Source of the DNA: an uncultured Eggerthellaceae bacterium
GTDB taxonomy: Bacteria; Actinomycetota; Coriobacteriia; Coriobacteriales; Eggerthellaceae
Length of the DNA: 64,000 nucleotides
Direction: 5' to 3'
Assembly: GCA_958452575.1 (NCBI GenBank)
Contig: CAUDUM010000007.1
Coordinates: forward strand, 62,001 to 126,000
Positions 16,121 to 25,098 of this stretch are shown piece by piece; the first letter of the stretch is position 1; every line of letters starts with the position of its first letter. Under the pieces are notes generated by a model, which ran no database searches, was not told the origin of the DNA, and saw only the letters and a program-made list of their open reading frames with translations. Made by a program: the position numbers and the translations under genes.

Positions 16121-17302
16121 ATGGTCAACGAGAGGATGCTGGCGCTGGGAAACGAGCCTTCGGCGATCCGCGAGCTGTTTGCCTACGGGCTTGAACGCAA
16201 GGCGGAAATCGGCGCCGACAAGGTGTTCGACTTCAGCCTGGGCAACCCTTCGGTTCCTGCTCCCGAGGCGGTGCGTGAGGCGATCGTCGAGGCGCTCGAT
16301 GAACCCGCCTGCGCGCTGCACGGTTACACGCCCGCCCAAGGCACGCCCGCCGTGCGTGCTGCGGTCGCCGGCAGCATCCAGCGTCGCTACGGTTGCAAGG
16401 CTTCTCCGGATCATGTCTATATGACCGCAGGCGCCGCCGCTGGGCTCGCCATCGCAATCGCCGCCGTCACGCATCCGGGTGACGAGGTCATCGTCGTGGC
16501 GCCGTACTTCCCCGAGTACAAGGTGTTCATCGAAAGCGCCGGCTGTACGTGCGTGGTGGTTCCCGCCCGCGCGTCCGACTTCCAGCTCGACGTGCCCGCC
16601 ATCGCCGCCGCGATCACGCCCAAGACGAGCGCGCTCATCATCGATTCGCCCAACAACCCCACCGGCGCCGTGTACGGACGCGCCGCGCTGGAGGAGCTGG
16701 CTTGCGCCCTGCGTGCCAAGGAGGCGGAGCTCGGCGTCAAGATCTATCTGATCAGCGATGAACCCTATCGCGAGATCGTCTACGGCGCCGAGGTTCCGTG
16801 GGTGCCCTCCATCTACGGACGCACGATCGTGTGCTATTCCTACTCCAAGTCGCTGTCGCTTCCGGGCGAGCGCATCGGCTGGCTGTTCGCAGCTGATCAG
16901 ATGGGCGTGGAGGCCGACGAGGTCTACGCCGCGATCTGCGGCGCGGGCCGCGCGCTGGGCTTCGTGTGCGCACCGGCGCTGTTCCAGCGCGTGATCGAGC
17001 GCTGCATCGACGAGCCGAGCGACGTGCAGGCGTATGCGGCGAACCGCGAGCTTCTGACCAGCGGCCTTTCCGAGCTGGGCTACGAGTACGTCGAGCCGCA
17101 GGGCGCGTTCTACCTGTGGGTGCGCGCGCTGGAGCCCGATGCCCAGGCGTTCGCCGAGCGCGCGAAGAAGCACGAGCTGTTGCTCGTGCCGTCGGACAGC
17201 TTCGGAGCCAAGGGCTGGGTGCGCATCGGCTACTGCGTGGACGCCGACGTCATCCGCAACAGCATGCCTGCGTTCAAAGCGCTCGCCGAGGAGTACCGAT
17301 AG
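16121..17302 (+). CDS. PLP-dependent aminotransferase, class I/II
   Basis: A 393-residue fold-type I aminotransferase (AspC/AlaT-like). Visible motifs are DFSLGNPSVPAP, HGYTPAQGTPAVR, DSPNNPTGAVYGRAAL, the Asp in ISDEPYREIVY that contacts the PLP pyridine, the PLP lysine in YSYSKSLSLPGERIGW, and the C-terminal Arg in WVRIGYC. It transfers an amino group between an amino acid and a 2-oxo acid in the cytosol; the exact pair is not clear. An AAGGGGAAGGGG site precedes the start. The gene stands as a single unit after a terminator. Confidence 0.9.
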   Translation: MVNERMLALGNEPSAIRELFAYGLERKAEIGADKVFDFSLGNPSVPAPEAVREAIVEALDEPACALHGYTPAQGTPAVRAAVAGSIQRRYGCKASPDHVYMTAGAAAGLAIAIAAVTHPGDEVIVVAPYFPEYKVFIESAGCTCVVVPARASDFQLDVPAIAAAITPKTSALIIDSPNNPTGAVYGRAALEELACALRAKEAELGVKIYLISDEPYREIVYGAEVPWVPSIYGRTIVCYSYSKSLSLPGERIGWLFAADQMGVEADEVYAAICGAGRALGFVCAPALFQRVIERCIDEPSDVQAYAANRELLTSGLSELGYEYVEPQGAFYLWVRALEPDAQAFAERAKKHELLLVPSDSFGAKGWVRIGYCVDADVIRNSMPAFKALAEEYR

Positions 17303-17480
17303 GCGGCATCGACCAGCCGCGCTCATCCGGGGGTCTCCCTGCCTCGGCGGTGCATCCAAGCAAACCGGGACGAAGGTGTTCCTTCGCCCCGTTCATTCTG
17401 TCGTACAATGGAAAAGTTGGAGCTGTTCCGCGGCGCGCCGCGCCGCTTGCCCGCCCACGGCACGACGAGAAAGGTGCATG

Positions 17481-19223
17481 ATGACCACCGCCGCAGAAAT
17501 CAAGGAACGTCTGAATGTTTGGCTGGAAAACGTTCAGGACGAGGAGTTGTCCGCAGAGCTCTCCAAGCTCGCCGCCGATCTGGAAGCGGGTGCCGAGGGA
17601 GCGGAAGCCGCCGTCGCGGACGCGTTCTTCCAGGACCTCGAGTTCGGCACGGCCGGCCTGCGCGGCGTGATCGGCGCCGGCACCAACCGTATGAACCGCT
17701 ACACGGTCGCCCGCGCCACCCAGGGACTCGCCGACTACCTCAACGCGCATTTCGAGAACCCCTCGGTCGCCATCGCGCGCGACTCGCGCCATAAGGGCCG
17801 CGAGTTCTCGCGCATCGCCGCCTGCGTGCTGGCGGCCAACGGCATCCGCTCGCTGCTGTACACGCGCCTGGAGCCCACGCCGGCGCTGTCATTCGCCGTG
17901 CGCGATCTGGGCTGCTCGGCGGGCATCAACATGACCGCCAGCCACAACCCCGCCGCCTACAACGGCTACAAGGTGTACGGCCCCGACGGCTGCCAGATCA
18001 CGAGCGACGCGGCGGCGGAGATCTCCGAGCGCATCGCGCGGCTGGGCTACTTCCCCGCCGAGGGCGTCGAGTCCGCCAAGATCGACGACTACCAGCAGGC
18101 CTGCTTCGACGGCCGCATCTCGTGGATCGGCGAGGACACGCTCGCCCGCTTCATGGACGCCGTGCTGGAGCAGTCCCAAGAGACCCCCGAGGAGTCGGCG
18201 GAGCCCATCCGCGTCCTGTACACGCCGCTGTGCGGCACGGGCTTGGAGTGCGTCAGCCAGGTGCTCGGGCGCATCGGCATCCCGTACCTGGACGTGGTTC
18301 CCGGCCAGGACCAGCCGGATGGCGACTTCCCCACCTGCGAATACCCCAATCCCGAGGAGCGCGCCGCGCTGCAGGCGGGCATCGACAAATGCCGCAGCTG
18401 GAAGGAGATGGGCCGTCCGTTCGACCTGCTGCTGGCGACCGATCCCGATGCCGATCGCGTGGGCGTGGCCTGCGAGGACGGCGACGACTACACGCTCGTC
18501 ACCGGCAACGAGATGGGCATCCTGCTGATGGACTACCTGGCGGGCCGTCGCGCGGCGCGCGGCGAGGACCTGTCGCGCCTGGTGGCGGTGACCACGATCG
18601 TGTCGTCGGCGATGTGCGACGACGTGGCGGCGCACTACGGCTTCGAGCTGCGCCGCACGCTCACCGGTTTCAAGTACATCGGCGAGCAGATCGGCCGCCT
18701 CGAGGCGGCGGGCGAGGCCGACCGCTTCATGTTCGGCTTCGAGGAAAGCTACGGATACCTGGCCGGCACCCATGTGCGCGACAAGGACGCCGTGGTCGCC
18801 AGCATGCTCATCGTGCAGATGGCGCGCTTCTACCGCAAGCAGGGCATGACGCTCGTCCAGGCGATGCGCGCGCTCTACGACAAGTTCGGCTGGCAGACCA
18901 ACCGCACGATCTCGCTGGCGTACCCCGGAGCCGACGGGGCGCAGCGCATGGCCGACATCATGGCGGGTTTGCGTGCAGAGCCTCCTGCCCAGGTGGCGGG
19001 TCGCGATGTGGCCGAGGTCGTCGACTATGCCGAGGGCGTGGGAGACCTGCCCAAGGCGAACGTGGTCGAGTTCCGCCTGGCGGGCGGCGGCAAGCTGATC
19101 GTGCGCCCCAGCGGCACCGAACCCAAGATCAAGGCGTACCTGTTCGCCAAGGCGACCGATCAGGCAGGCGCCGAAGCCATGCTCGATGAACTGGAGCAAA
19201 GCGCCCGCGCGCTTTTGGCGTGA
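17481..19223 (+). CDS. Phosphoglucomutase/phosphomannomutase (phosphohexomutase)
   Basis: A 580-residue alpha-D-phosphohexomutase that interconverts hexose 1- and 6-phosphates. The active-site serine loop is MTASHNPAAYNGYKVYGPDG, the Mg-binding loop is ATDPDADRVGVA, the sugar-binding loop is FGFEESYGYL, and the phosphate-binding site RPSGTEPKIKAY is near the C-terminus. The length fits the PgcA/Pgm2-like group. Two adjacent ATGs at 17478 and 17481 are possible; the second has the better spacing from GAAAGG. TACAAT at 17403-17408 could be its -10. A hairpin follows 41 bases after the stop. Confidence 0.92.
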   Translation: MTTAAEIKERLNVWLENVQDEELSAELSKLAADLEAGAEGAEAAVADAFFQDLEFGTAGLRGVIGAGTNRMNRYTVARATQGLADYLNAHFENPSVAIARDSRHKGREFSRIAACVLAANGIRSLLYTRLEPTPALSFAVRDLGCSAGINMTASHNPAAYNGYKVYGPDGCQITSDAAAEISERIARLGYFPAEGVESAKIDDYQQACFDGRISWIGEDTLARFMDAVLEQSQETPEESAEPIRVLYTPLCGTGLECVSQVLGRIGIPYLDVVPGQDQPDGDFPTCEYPNPEERAALQAGIDKCRSWKEMGRPFDLLLATDPDADRVGVACEDGDDYTLVTGNEMGILLMDYLAGRRAARGEDLSRLVAVTTIVSSAMCDDVAAHYGFELRRTLTGFKYIGEQIGRLEAAGEADRFMFGFEESYGYLAGTHVRDKDAVVASMLIVQMARFYRKQGMTLVQAMRALYDKFGWQTNRTISLAYPGADGAQRMADIMAGLRAEPPAQVAGRDVAEVVDYAEGVGDLPKANVVEFRLAGGGKLIVRPSGTEPKIKAYLFAKATDQAGAEAMLDELEQSARALLA

Positions 19224-19264
19224 TGAAGGCAGAGGATGGGCGATCATCTCGAATAGGCAAGGAC

Positions 19265-19300
19265 GACGGGGCCGCCATCCGCTAGGAAGGCGGCCCCGTC
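19265..19300 (+). terminator. Hairpin after phosphohexomutase
   Basis: A perfect 12-bp GC-rich stem (19265-19276 with 19289-19300) and a 12-base loop, but no T-run. It lies between two co-oriented genes. Confidence 0.6.
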
Positions 19301-19344
19301 GCTAGAAAGTCCACTCGACCTGGGAAGGCGGCAAGGAAGAAGCC

Positions 19345-20268
19345 ATGAGCTACAAGATCACCAACATCGAATACGGCATCGGTCCGTGGGGCACCGAGTT
19401 CCTCTACGGCATGGTGGGCAATCCCAAGGCTGGCGAGGTGGAGCAGAACGTCCACTCGGTGACGCTGATTCAGGCGGATGATGGCACCAACATCTTGGTG
19501 GACACCGGCGTCGACACGGACGATCCGGTCAAAAAGGAGCTGTGGGACAACCTCATCACCTGCTGCCATGGCGTCGCTTGGGCCCTCGAGCAGGTTGGCT
19601 TGACCCCCGAGGATATCGACATCGTCATTCTCACGCACGCCCACCTCGATCATATCGGCGGCGTGCAGCGTTTCGTCAACGCCCGCGTATATATCCAGCA
19701 AGAGGAGTTCGAGGCTTGGGAGCGCATGTCGACGGATCCGGCGTATGCCCAGCTCACGCTTCCCGCTGCAATGGCGAGCGACTATCCGCCCATGCGCAAG
19801 ATGATCGACGATGAGCGTTTGGTCCTGCTCAACGGCGATGTGATCAACTTCCTGCCTGGCATCGACCTGCGTGTGGCGCGGAACTGCCACTCGGTCGTCG
19901 AGCAAATGGTGGTCGTGCGCAACGAGGAGGCCGCCGCTGCTACGACAACCCTCGTGAACGAGCAGGGCGACAAGGTCGTCTCCAGTGCTCCATCCGGCGC
20001 TTCCGGCCAGGTCAAGACCTACATCATCGGCGGCGACATCGCCCAACGCCCCGCCAATCTGACGGGTATGGGCGATTGGAGCGGCTACCTTGCCCCCATC
20101 CTCGGGCGTTCCGGCTCCGCGTACAACCTGTTCAAAGCATACGAATGGATTCTCCGACAGATCGACGGCGATACGACCCGCTTGGTGCTCACCCACGACT
20201 CCACGATGGGCGAGCGCTTTGAGAGCAAGCCCACGGCGGACGGATTGGCCATCCATTACGTGTGCTGA
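19345..20268 (+). CDS. Metallo-beta-lactamase-fold hydrolase, AHL-lactonase-like
   Basis: A 307-residue single-domain MBL hydrolase. The metal site is visible: THAHLDHIGG (HxHxDH), ARNCHS for the third His, GGDIA for the bridging Asp and a final LTHDS. The substrate region with NILVDTGVDTD and YIQQEEFEAW resembles N-acyl-homoserine-lactonase family members, but that label covers many lactone and ester hydrolases. The start follows a GGAAGAAG site. No quorum-sensing gene is nearby, so the actual substrate is open. Confidence 0.85.
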   Translation: MSYKITNIEYGIGPWGTEFLYGMVGNPKAGEVEQNVHSVTLIQADDGTNILVDTGVDTDDPVKKELWDNLITCCHGVAWALEQVGLTPEDIDIVILTHAHLDHIGGVQRFVNARVYIQQEEFEAWERMSTDPAYAQLTLPAAMASDYPPMRKMIDDERLVLLNGDVINFLPGIDLRVARNCHSVVEQMVVVRNEEAAAATTTLVNEQGDKVVSSAPSGASGQVKTYIIGGDIAQRPANLTGMGDWSGYLAPILGRSGSAYNLFKAYEWILRQIDGDTTRLVLTHDSTMGERFESKPTADGLAIHYVC

Positions 20269-20352
20269 CGCGTCGGTCGCGGCGTCTGCCGGCATGCTTT
20301 GTCGCTCCGGCAGGCGCCGCGCGAAAAAACACGCCTCGATCGTAAGATAATT

Positions 20353-20480
20353 CGAGTTATGAACGATCGAAGTACGTGAAAAACGCAAGTGAACGACGGT
20401 TCGGAGCCTTGTCGTAGGCAAAACCCCAGGTCGCTGAATCTGGTGCGCGGTTCTCGCAGCGAAAAATCGTTCATAACTCG
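20353..20480. repeat. 15-bp inverted repeat framing ~100 bases
   Basis: Perfect 15-base arms at 20353-20367 and 20466-20480 enclose 98 bases with no frame worth calling. The flanks are AT-rich, with ATAATTCG outside. It lies in the 289-base gap before the M50 peptidase gene and could frame a structured RNA or be the remnant of a small palindromic element. Confidence 0.7.
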
Positions 20481-20557
20481 GATATTTATGCAAATACAGG
20501 CGAATAATTCCCGCAGGTCGGGTGTGGAGGGCGGGCATGCGCTAAACTTGTCGCACT

Positions 20558-21241
20558 ATGCATTACGATCTTCCCGCCCTCATATGCGCCGTCCTGGCAT
20601 TCGTTCCCGCGCTCGTGCTGCACGAGGTGGCGCATGGGCTCGCAGCCTACAAGCTGGGCGATCCGACGGCGAAGTCGCGAGGCCGGCTGTCGCTCAACCC
20701 TGTCAAGCATATCGATCCGTTTGGCACGGTGATCCTGCCCCTTTGCCTGATGGCGATGAACATGCCCGTGTTCGGCTATGCCAAACCGGTGCCGTACAAC
20801 CCCGCCTATTTCGAGGACCCTCGCAAAGGCGACATGATCGTGGGTTTCGCCGGGCCTGCCGCCAACCTGCTGCAGGCGATCGTCGGGGCGGCCCTTGCCG
20901 CGGCGCTCTGGTTCGCGCTGCCCATCGTGCAGCTCGCCGCCGCCAGCAGCCTGGTGTACTACGCGTACTTCCTGTTCCTGCCCACGTTCGTGATGACCAA
21001 CCTGTGCCTGCTGTTCTTCAACATCATCCCGATCCCGCCGCTGGACGGTTCGTCGATCCTGATGTTCTTCCTGCCCAAGAAGCATTTGCACACCTACTAC
21101 AAAGTGCAGCAGTACGCCATGCCGATCCTGCTTGCGGTGCTGGTGCTTGTGCCGGCTATCCTGCCGCAGCTCAACATCGTCGGGTGGTACATGGATGTGA
21201 CGGCGGGCAACCTGTTCGATCTTTTGTATTCGTGGATGTGA
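20558..21241 (+). CDS. Site-2 protease-family (M50) zinc metallopeptidase
   Basis: A 227-residue membrane peptidase of the short S2P group. The zinc motif HEVAHG lies in the first helix region and the second motif NIIPIPPLDGS is in a later helix; four to five further hydrophobic segments are seen. It should cleave a substrate within the membrane; the target is not known. The gene starts eight bases before scpA with overlapping context, as often seen in Actinobacteria and Firmicutes. No clear ribosome site precedes the ATG; TAAACT about eight bases upstream hints at a leaderless transcript, which is speculative. Confidence 0.9.
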   Translation: MHYDLPALICAVLAFVPALVLHEVAHGLAAYKLGDPTAKSRGRLSLNPVKHIDPFGTVILPLCLMAMNMPVFGYAKPVPYNPAYFEDPRKGDMIVGFAGPAANLLQAIVGAALAAALWFALPIVQLAAASSLVYYAYFLFLPTFVMTNLCLLFFNIIPIPPLDGSSILMFFLPKKHLHTYYKVQQYAMPILLAVLVLVPAILPQLNIVGWYMDVTAGNLFDLLYSWM

Positions 21242-21248
21242 TGCGCAA

Positions 21249-22043
21249 GTGTCCTATCGTGTGCGCATAGACTCGTTCGAAGGCCCCTTCGACCTGCTTC
21301 TCTATCTGGTGAGCCGCCAGAAGGTGGATATCGGATCCATCAACATCACCCAGATCACCGATCAGTATCTGGTCGAGGTGTCCCGCATGGAAAACCTCGA
21401 TCTGGACATCGCGAGCGACTTTTTGCTCGTCGCATCCACGCTGCTCGAGATCAAAGCCGAAAGCCTGATTCCGCGCCAACGCGACGAGCTTGACTCCGAG
21501 ATCGAGGAGCTTGCTCCCAGCGAGGCGCGCGACATGCTGGTGGAGCGACTGCTCGCCTACAAGCAATACAAAAACGCCGCCGGTGCCTTGCGCGCGCGGT
21601 TCGAAGCCGAGGGACGCATGCACGCGCGTCCGTTCGGACCCGATGCGCCGTTCCTCAAAGCGATGCCCGACTTTCTGCGCGACGTGACGCTGGACGGCTT
21701 GGCGCTTATCGCCGCGCAGGCGCTTGCGCGGCGCGAGGCGTTCCTGCTCGAGTCGGAGCACATCGCCGCCAAGCCGATTCCGGTGGAGGTGCATGTGCGC
21801 GCCATCCACCAGCGCATTCGCAACAAAAAGACGCTGCGCTTCTCGGAATTGGTCGACGACCAGACGCCGACGCCGGTCGTCGTCGTCACGTTCTTGGCGA
21901 TTCTCGAGCTGTACAAGCGCTCGATGGTGACGCTGCGTCAAAACGAGCAGTTCGGCGATATCGATATCGCCTATATCGAAGGATCCGGCGAACTCGACCT
22001 GACGGGCGATGACGCCCTCACCTCGGTAGGGGAGGAAGGATAA
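21249..22043 (+). CDS. scpA: Segregation and condensation protein A
   Basis: A 264-residue kleisin of the Smc-ScpAB condensin. It starts with GTG, giving SYRVRIDSFEGPFDLLLYLV, the usual ScpA N-terminus that binds ScpB/Smc. KADIxxI-like text (KVDIGSINITQITDQYL) and ASDFLLVASTLLEIKAESLIP follow. The C-terminal winged-helix region contains VVTFLAILELYKR. It ends two bases before scpB, so the pair is translated together and forms a complex that organises the chromosome. Confidence 0.95.
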   Translation: MSYRVRIDSFEGPFDLLLYLVSRQKVDIGSINITQITDQYLVEVSRMENLDLDIASDFLLVASTLLEIKAESLIPRQRDELDSEIEELAPSEARDMLVERLLAYKQYKNAAGALRARFEAEGRMHARPFGPDAPFLKAMPDFLRDVTLDGLALIAAQALARREAFLLESEHIAAKPIPVEVHVRAIHQRIRNKKTLRFSELVDDQTPTPVVVVTFLAILELYKRSMVTLRQNEQFGDIDIAYIEGSGELDLTGDDALTSVGEEG

Positions 22044-22045
22044 AG

Positions 22046-22843
22046 ATGTTCCAGGGCCTGCAGGAAAGCCAACTGTCCGGCGCGATCGAGGCGATGCTGT
22101 TCGTCACCGACGAGCCGGTCGGGGTCATCACGCTGGCGGATATGCTGGAGGTCGATCCCGCTCAGGTGGAGTCGGCGTTGGTCGAGCTACGCGACAAGCT
22201 TGCCGCCGAGGAGCGCGGCGTCCAGCTTCGCGAAGTCGCCGGCGGGTGGCGCCTGTTCACCCATCCGGTGTATCACGAGCTCATCGAGAAGTACGTGATC
22301 TCCTGGGACACGCGCCGGCTGTCGCAAGCCGCGCTGGAGACGCTTGCTGTGGTGGCGTACAGCCAGCCGGTAACGCGTGGCCAGGTGGCCGCGGTGCGCG
22401 GCGTGAATTCGGACAGCTCCATCAATTCCCTGGTGGAAAAGGGCCTGCTGCGCGAGGCGGGAACGGCGGATGCGCCGGGCAACCCCGTCCTCTACGCGAC
22501 GACGCGGGCGTTTTTGGAGAAGTTCGGACTGCGCAGCACCGCCGATTTGCCCGACTTGGATCAGTTCGCGCCTGATGATCAGGCAAGGGCGTTCATCCGC
22601 GAGCGCCTGTCAGCAACGCGCACCGACATCGCGGTGCCCGGCGACGCCGAGGAGGCGATGGGCGTCGTGGCGGCTGCGGCTGCTGCGGGCGACGAGGGGG
22701 CGGAAGCGTTCGCCCCGTCTGCCGACGATGCCGCCGAGCCCGGCGAGCTGCCCTCGCCGTTTGCGGCGGCCCTTGCCCAAGGTCTCGGCGTGGTGGAGAA
22801 GATCGATTTCAGCAAGCTGAAGTTTGAGACCGATGATGAATAG
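22046..22843 (+). CDS. scpB: Segregation and condensation protein B
   Basis: A 265-residue ScpB of two winged-helix domains: AIEAMLFVTDEPV at the start, GWRLFTHPVYH, then QAALETLAVVAYSQPVTR and RGVNSDSSINSLVEKGLLRE, and ATTRAFLEKFGL. Beyond about residue 185 there is an Ala/Glu/Asp-rich tail of some 80 residues which the short family lacks. It works with ScpA and Smc. A long palindromic repeat starts four bases after the stop and separates it from rluB. Confidence 0.95.
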   Translation: MFQGLQESQLSGAIEAMLFVTDEPVGVITLADMLEVDPAQVESALVELRDKLAAEERGVQLREVAGGWRLFTHPVYHELIEKYVISWDTRRLSQAALETLAVVAYSQPVTRGQVAAVRGVNSDSSINSLVEKGLLREAGTADAPGNPVLYATTRAFLEKFGLRSTADLPDLDQFAPDDQARAFIRERLSATRTDIAVPGDAEEAMGVVAAAAAAGDEGAEAFAPSADDAAEPGELPSPFAAALAQGLGVVEKIDFSKLKFETDDE

Positions 22844-22847
22844 ATTC

Positions 22848-23006
22848 GTTCCGTCGGCCTGCCGGCCGACGGAACTGCCCGACGCTGCGGCGCCATCTGG
22901 CACCGGATCTTCGCGCGATCCCCGGAGCTTGCGTACCAAAGTACGCGGCGCTCCGGCGATCCCATGAATCTCCGGCACCAGATGGCGCCTCGCTGACACT
23001 ACGAAC
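22848..23006. repeat. Palindromic intergenic element, copy 1 (long form)
   Basis: The element begins with a 12-bp hairpin (22848-22859 with 22864-22875), then GACGCTGCGG, then a ~120-base imperfect palindrome whose outer arms carry GCGCCATCTGG and its complement, and whose tip is GCGTACCAAAGTACGC. It closes with TCGCTGAC and ACGAAC. It lies in the scpB-rluB gap, four bases after the stop. Related copies are at 32003, 49058, 59291 and 63704. Confidence 0.88.
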
Positions 23007-23023
23007 AAGATGGGATTCCAACG

Positions 23024-23872
23024 ATGACGGGAGAAGAACGGATAGTCCCCATGCGGCTGCAGAAGTTCCTGGCGCGGGCGGGGGCGGCGAGTCGGCGGGG
23101 GTCGGAGAACCTGATGACCGCCGGACGCGTCACCGTCAACGGCGTGGTCGTCACCGAGCTGGGAAGCAAGGTCGATCCGCTCGTCGATGAAGTTGCGGTG
23201 GATGGCGTGGTGGTGCGCCTTTCCGATGGCGCCGTCACGCTGATGCTCCACAAACCGGCAGGTCCGCTCACCACGATGTCGGATCCCTTCGGGCGTCCGA
23301 CGGTCGCTGAGCTGGTGCCCACCGACCGTTACCCGGGACTGTTTCCCATCGGGCGCCTCGATCAGGACACCACGGGGCTGCTCCTGTTCTCGACCGACGG
23401 CGATCTGGGCAACCATCTGCTCCACCCGCGTCATCACGTGCTCAAGCGCTATCTTGCCCTTGTCGAGGGAACGCCGACGGAGGCGCAGCTGGATCGCCTG
23501 CGCTGCGGCATCCATCTTGACGACGGGCCGACCCAGCCCGCTCAGGTGCGCTTGCTCGGCGGCGATGAGGAGACGGCGGCACGTGCGCTTTTGGAGGCCG
23601 CCGACCTGCCCGACAATGCGTCGCGCCAGTACCGCTCCGCCCACTCCGAACGCGTCAAGCGGCGCCGCGTGGTGGAGATCGGCATCCGAGAGGGGCGCAA
23701 ACATCAGGTCAAACGCATGCTCGAAGCGGTGGGACATCCGGTCGCGGCGCTCCACCGTGCGGCGTTTGGCCCTCTTGAACTGGGCGATCTGCCCCGTGGC
23801 AGCTGGCGACTGCTCTCTGCCGACGAGGTGGAGGAGCTGCGTCGCGCATCGGGCATCGACGGCGCATGCTAG
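23024..23872 (+). CDS. rluB: Ribosomal large-subunit pseudouridine synthase (RluB/RsuA family)
   Basis: A 282-residue rRNA pseudouridine synthase. An N-terminal S4 RNA-binding domain (MRLQKFLARAGAASRR) precedes the catalytic domain, where GRLDQDTTGLLLFSTDGDL contains the catalytic Asp; LKRYLALVEG and IREGRKHQVKRML are the remaining family motifs. An insert at about residues 180-210 is rich in Ala and Arg. It probably isomerises a uridine in 23S rRNA, as for RluB, though RsuA-type assignment cannot be excluded. The scpA-scpB-rluB order is widely conserved. Confidence 0.9.
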   Translation: MTGEERIVPMRLQKFLARAGAASRRGSENLMTAGRVTVNGVVVTELGSKVDPLVDEVAVDGVVVRLSDGAVTLMLHKPAGPLTTMSDPFGRPTVAELVPTDRYPGLFPIGRLDQDTTGLLLFSTDGDLGNHLLHPRHHVLKRYLALVEGTPTEAQLDRLRCGIHLDDGPTQPAQVRLLGGDEETAARALLEAADLPDNASRQYRSAHSERVKRRRVVEIGIREGRKHQVKRMLEAVGHPVAALHRAAFGPLELGDLPRGSWRLLSADEVEELRRASGIDGAC

Positions 23873-23925
23873 AATGAGCCGCAGAAGCAAATACGCGCTC
23901 GAGCACAACGAAAGGGACTTCCGAC

Positions 23926-25098
23926 ATGGCTTCAGCCTGCACCGAACAGACCGCTGAGCAAGTGCCGTTCGCCCGCATCGCCATCGCGGGTCTGGGGCTT
24001 ATCGGCGCATCGCTTGCCGCGGCGCTGCGGAAAGCGTATCCCGAAGTCCGGCTGTTCGGCGCCGATATCGACGAGCGCACCTGCGAGATCGCGGTCGCGA
24101 AGGGATGGGTCGACGGCGCGACGGTGCCGGATGCGCCCGCGTTCCGGGATTTCACGCTGAGCGCGGACCTCGTCGTCGTCGCCACTCCCGTGGACGCGTC
24201 CGAATCGATCCTCCGCCTGCTTGCCGAGTGGGGCTTCGAGGGCGTCATCACCGACACCGCCTCCACCAAGGCGCATCTGGCGCAGGTCGCATCGGAGATT
24301 CTGCCGCATCCCCACAACTACGTGCCCGGTCATCCTATGGCGGGATCCGAGGTCAACGGCATCGCCGGCGCGCGCCCCGACCTGTTCAAGGGAGCGTATT
24401 GGATCCTATGCCCCGACGCCGCCACGCCCCCTGAGCACTTCACGCGCCTGCATGAGCTGGTGACCGGCATGGGCGCGCGCGTCATCGCCCTCAAGCGCGA
24501 GGACCACGATCAGTCGGTCGCCATCGTCAGCCATGTGCCGCATTTCATGGCGTCGTCGCTCATGCAGCTTGCCAGCCGCCATGCCGACAAAGACCGCTCG
24601 CTCATGAGGCTCGCGGCCGGCGGCTTCAAGGATTCCACACGCATCGCCGCGGGCTCTCCCGAGCTGTGGTGCGGCATCGCTTTTGACAACGCGCCCGCCA
24701 TCCAGGCAGGGCTTGACGAGATGCGCCAGATCATCGGCCAGTTTTCCGATGCTCTGGCACAAGGCGACCGGGTCGGCCTCACGCGCTTGCTCGCTGACGC
24801 CGCCGAAGCGCGCCGCGCTCTGCCCGCCGCATGGGTGCCATCAACCGAGGATCTGCTGGAAGTTCGCATCCCCATGGAGGATCGCCGCGGCGTGGTGGCG
24901 GAGGTCACCACCATCGCAAGCTCCGCAGGCTGCAACATCCAGTCCATCGAGATCGACCATATCACCGAGGACAGCGCCGTGCTCTCCCTCATCCTCACCG
25001 ACGAGGGGGACGTGGGCAAGCTGTCCACCTCGCTTATCAAGGCGGGGTTCTCGGTGTCGTTTTCACCGTTGAGCGCGAAGGAGCACAGCCATGTCTAA
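23926..25098 (+). CDS. tyrA: Prephenate dehydrogenase
   Basis: A 390-residue enzyme converting prephenate to 4-hydroxyphenylpyruvate with NAD(P) in tyrosine synthesis. The dinucleotide-binding GLGLIGASLAAAL is near residue 22, DTASTKAHL near residue 108 and GHPMAGSEVNG near residue 138. The C-terminal ~75 residues read IPMEDRRGVVAEVTTIASSAG, an ACT domain likely to sense tyrosine. It is the first gene of a tightly packed series; aroA starts eight bases before its stop. TAGAAT just after rluB might be a -10. Confidence 0.93.
   Translation: MASACTEQTAEQVPFARIAIAGLGLIGASLAAALRKAYPEVRLFGADIDERTCEIAVAKGWVDGATVPDAPAFRDFTLSADLVVVATPVDASESILRLLAEWGFEGVITDTASTKAHLAQVASEILPHPHNYVPGHPMAGSEVNGIAGARPDLFKGAYWILCPDAATPPEHFTRLHELVTGMGARVIALKREDHDQSVAIVSHVPHFMASSLMQLASRHADKDRSLMRLAAGGFKDSTRIAAGSPELWCGIAFDNAPAIQAGLDEMRQIIGQFSDALAQGDRVGLTRLLADAAEARRALPAAWVPSTEDLLEVRIPMEDRRGVVAEVTTIASSAGCNIQSIEIDHITEDSAVLSLILTDEGDVGKLSTSLIKAGFSVSFSPLSAKEHSHV

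Noticed and set aside
17139..17480. Extended N-terminus of the phosphohexomutase frame
   Set aside because: The extra 113 residues overlap the end of the aminotransferase gene in another frame and have no homology; a good ribosome site lies before 17481.
19345..20268. True quorum-quenching AHL lactonase
   Set aside because: The metal motif is shared by many MBL hydrolases and no acyl-homoserine-lactone system is present, so only the family-level call is kept.
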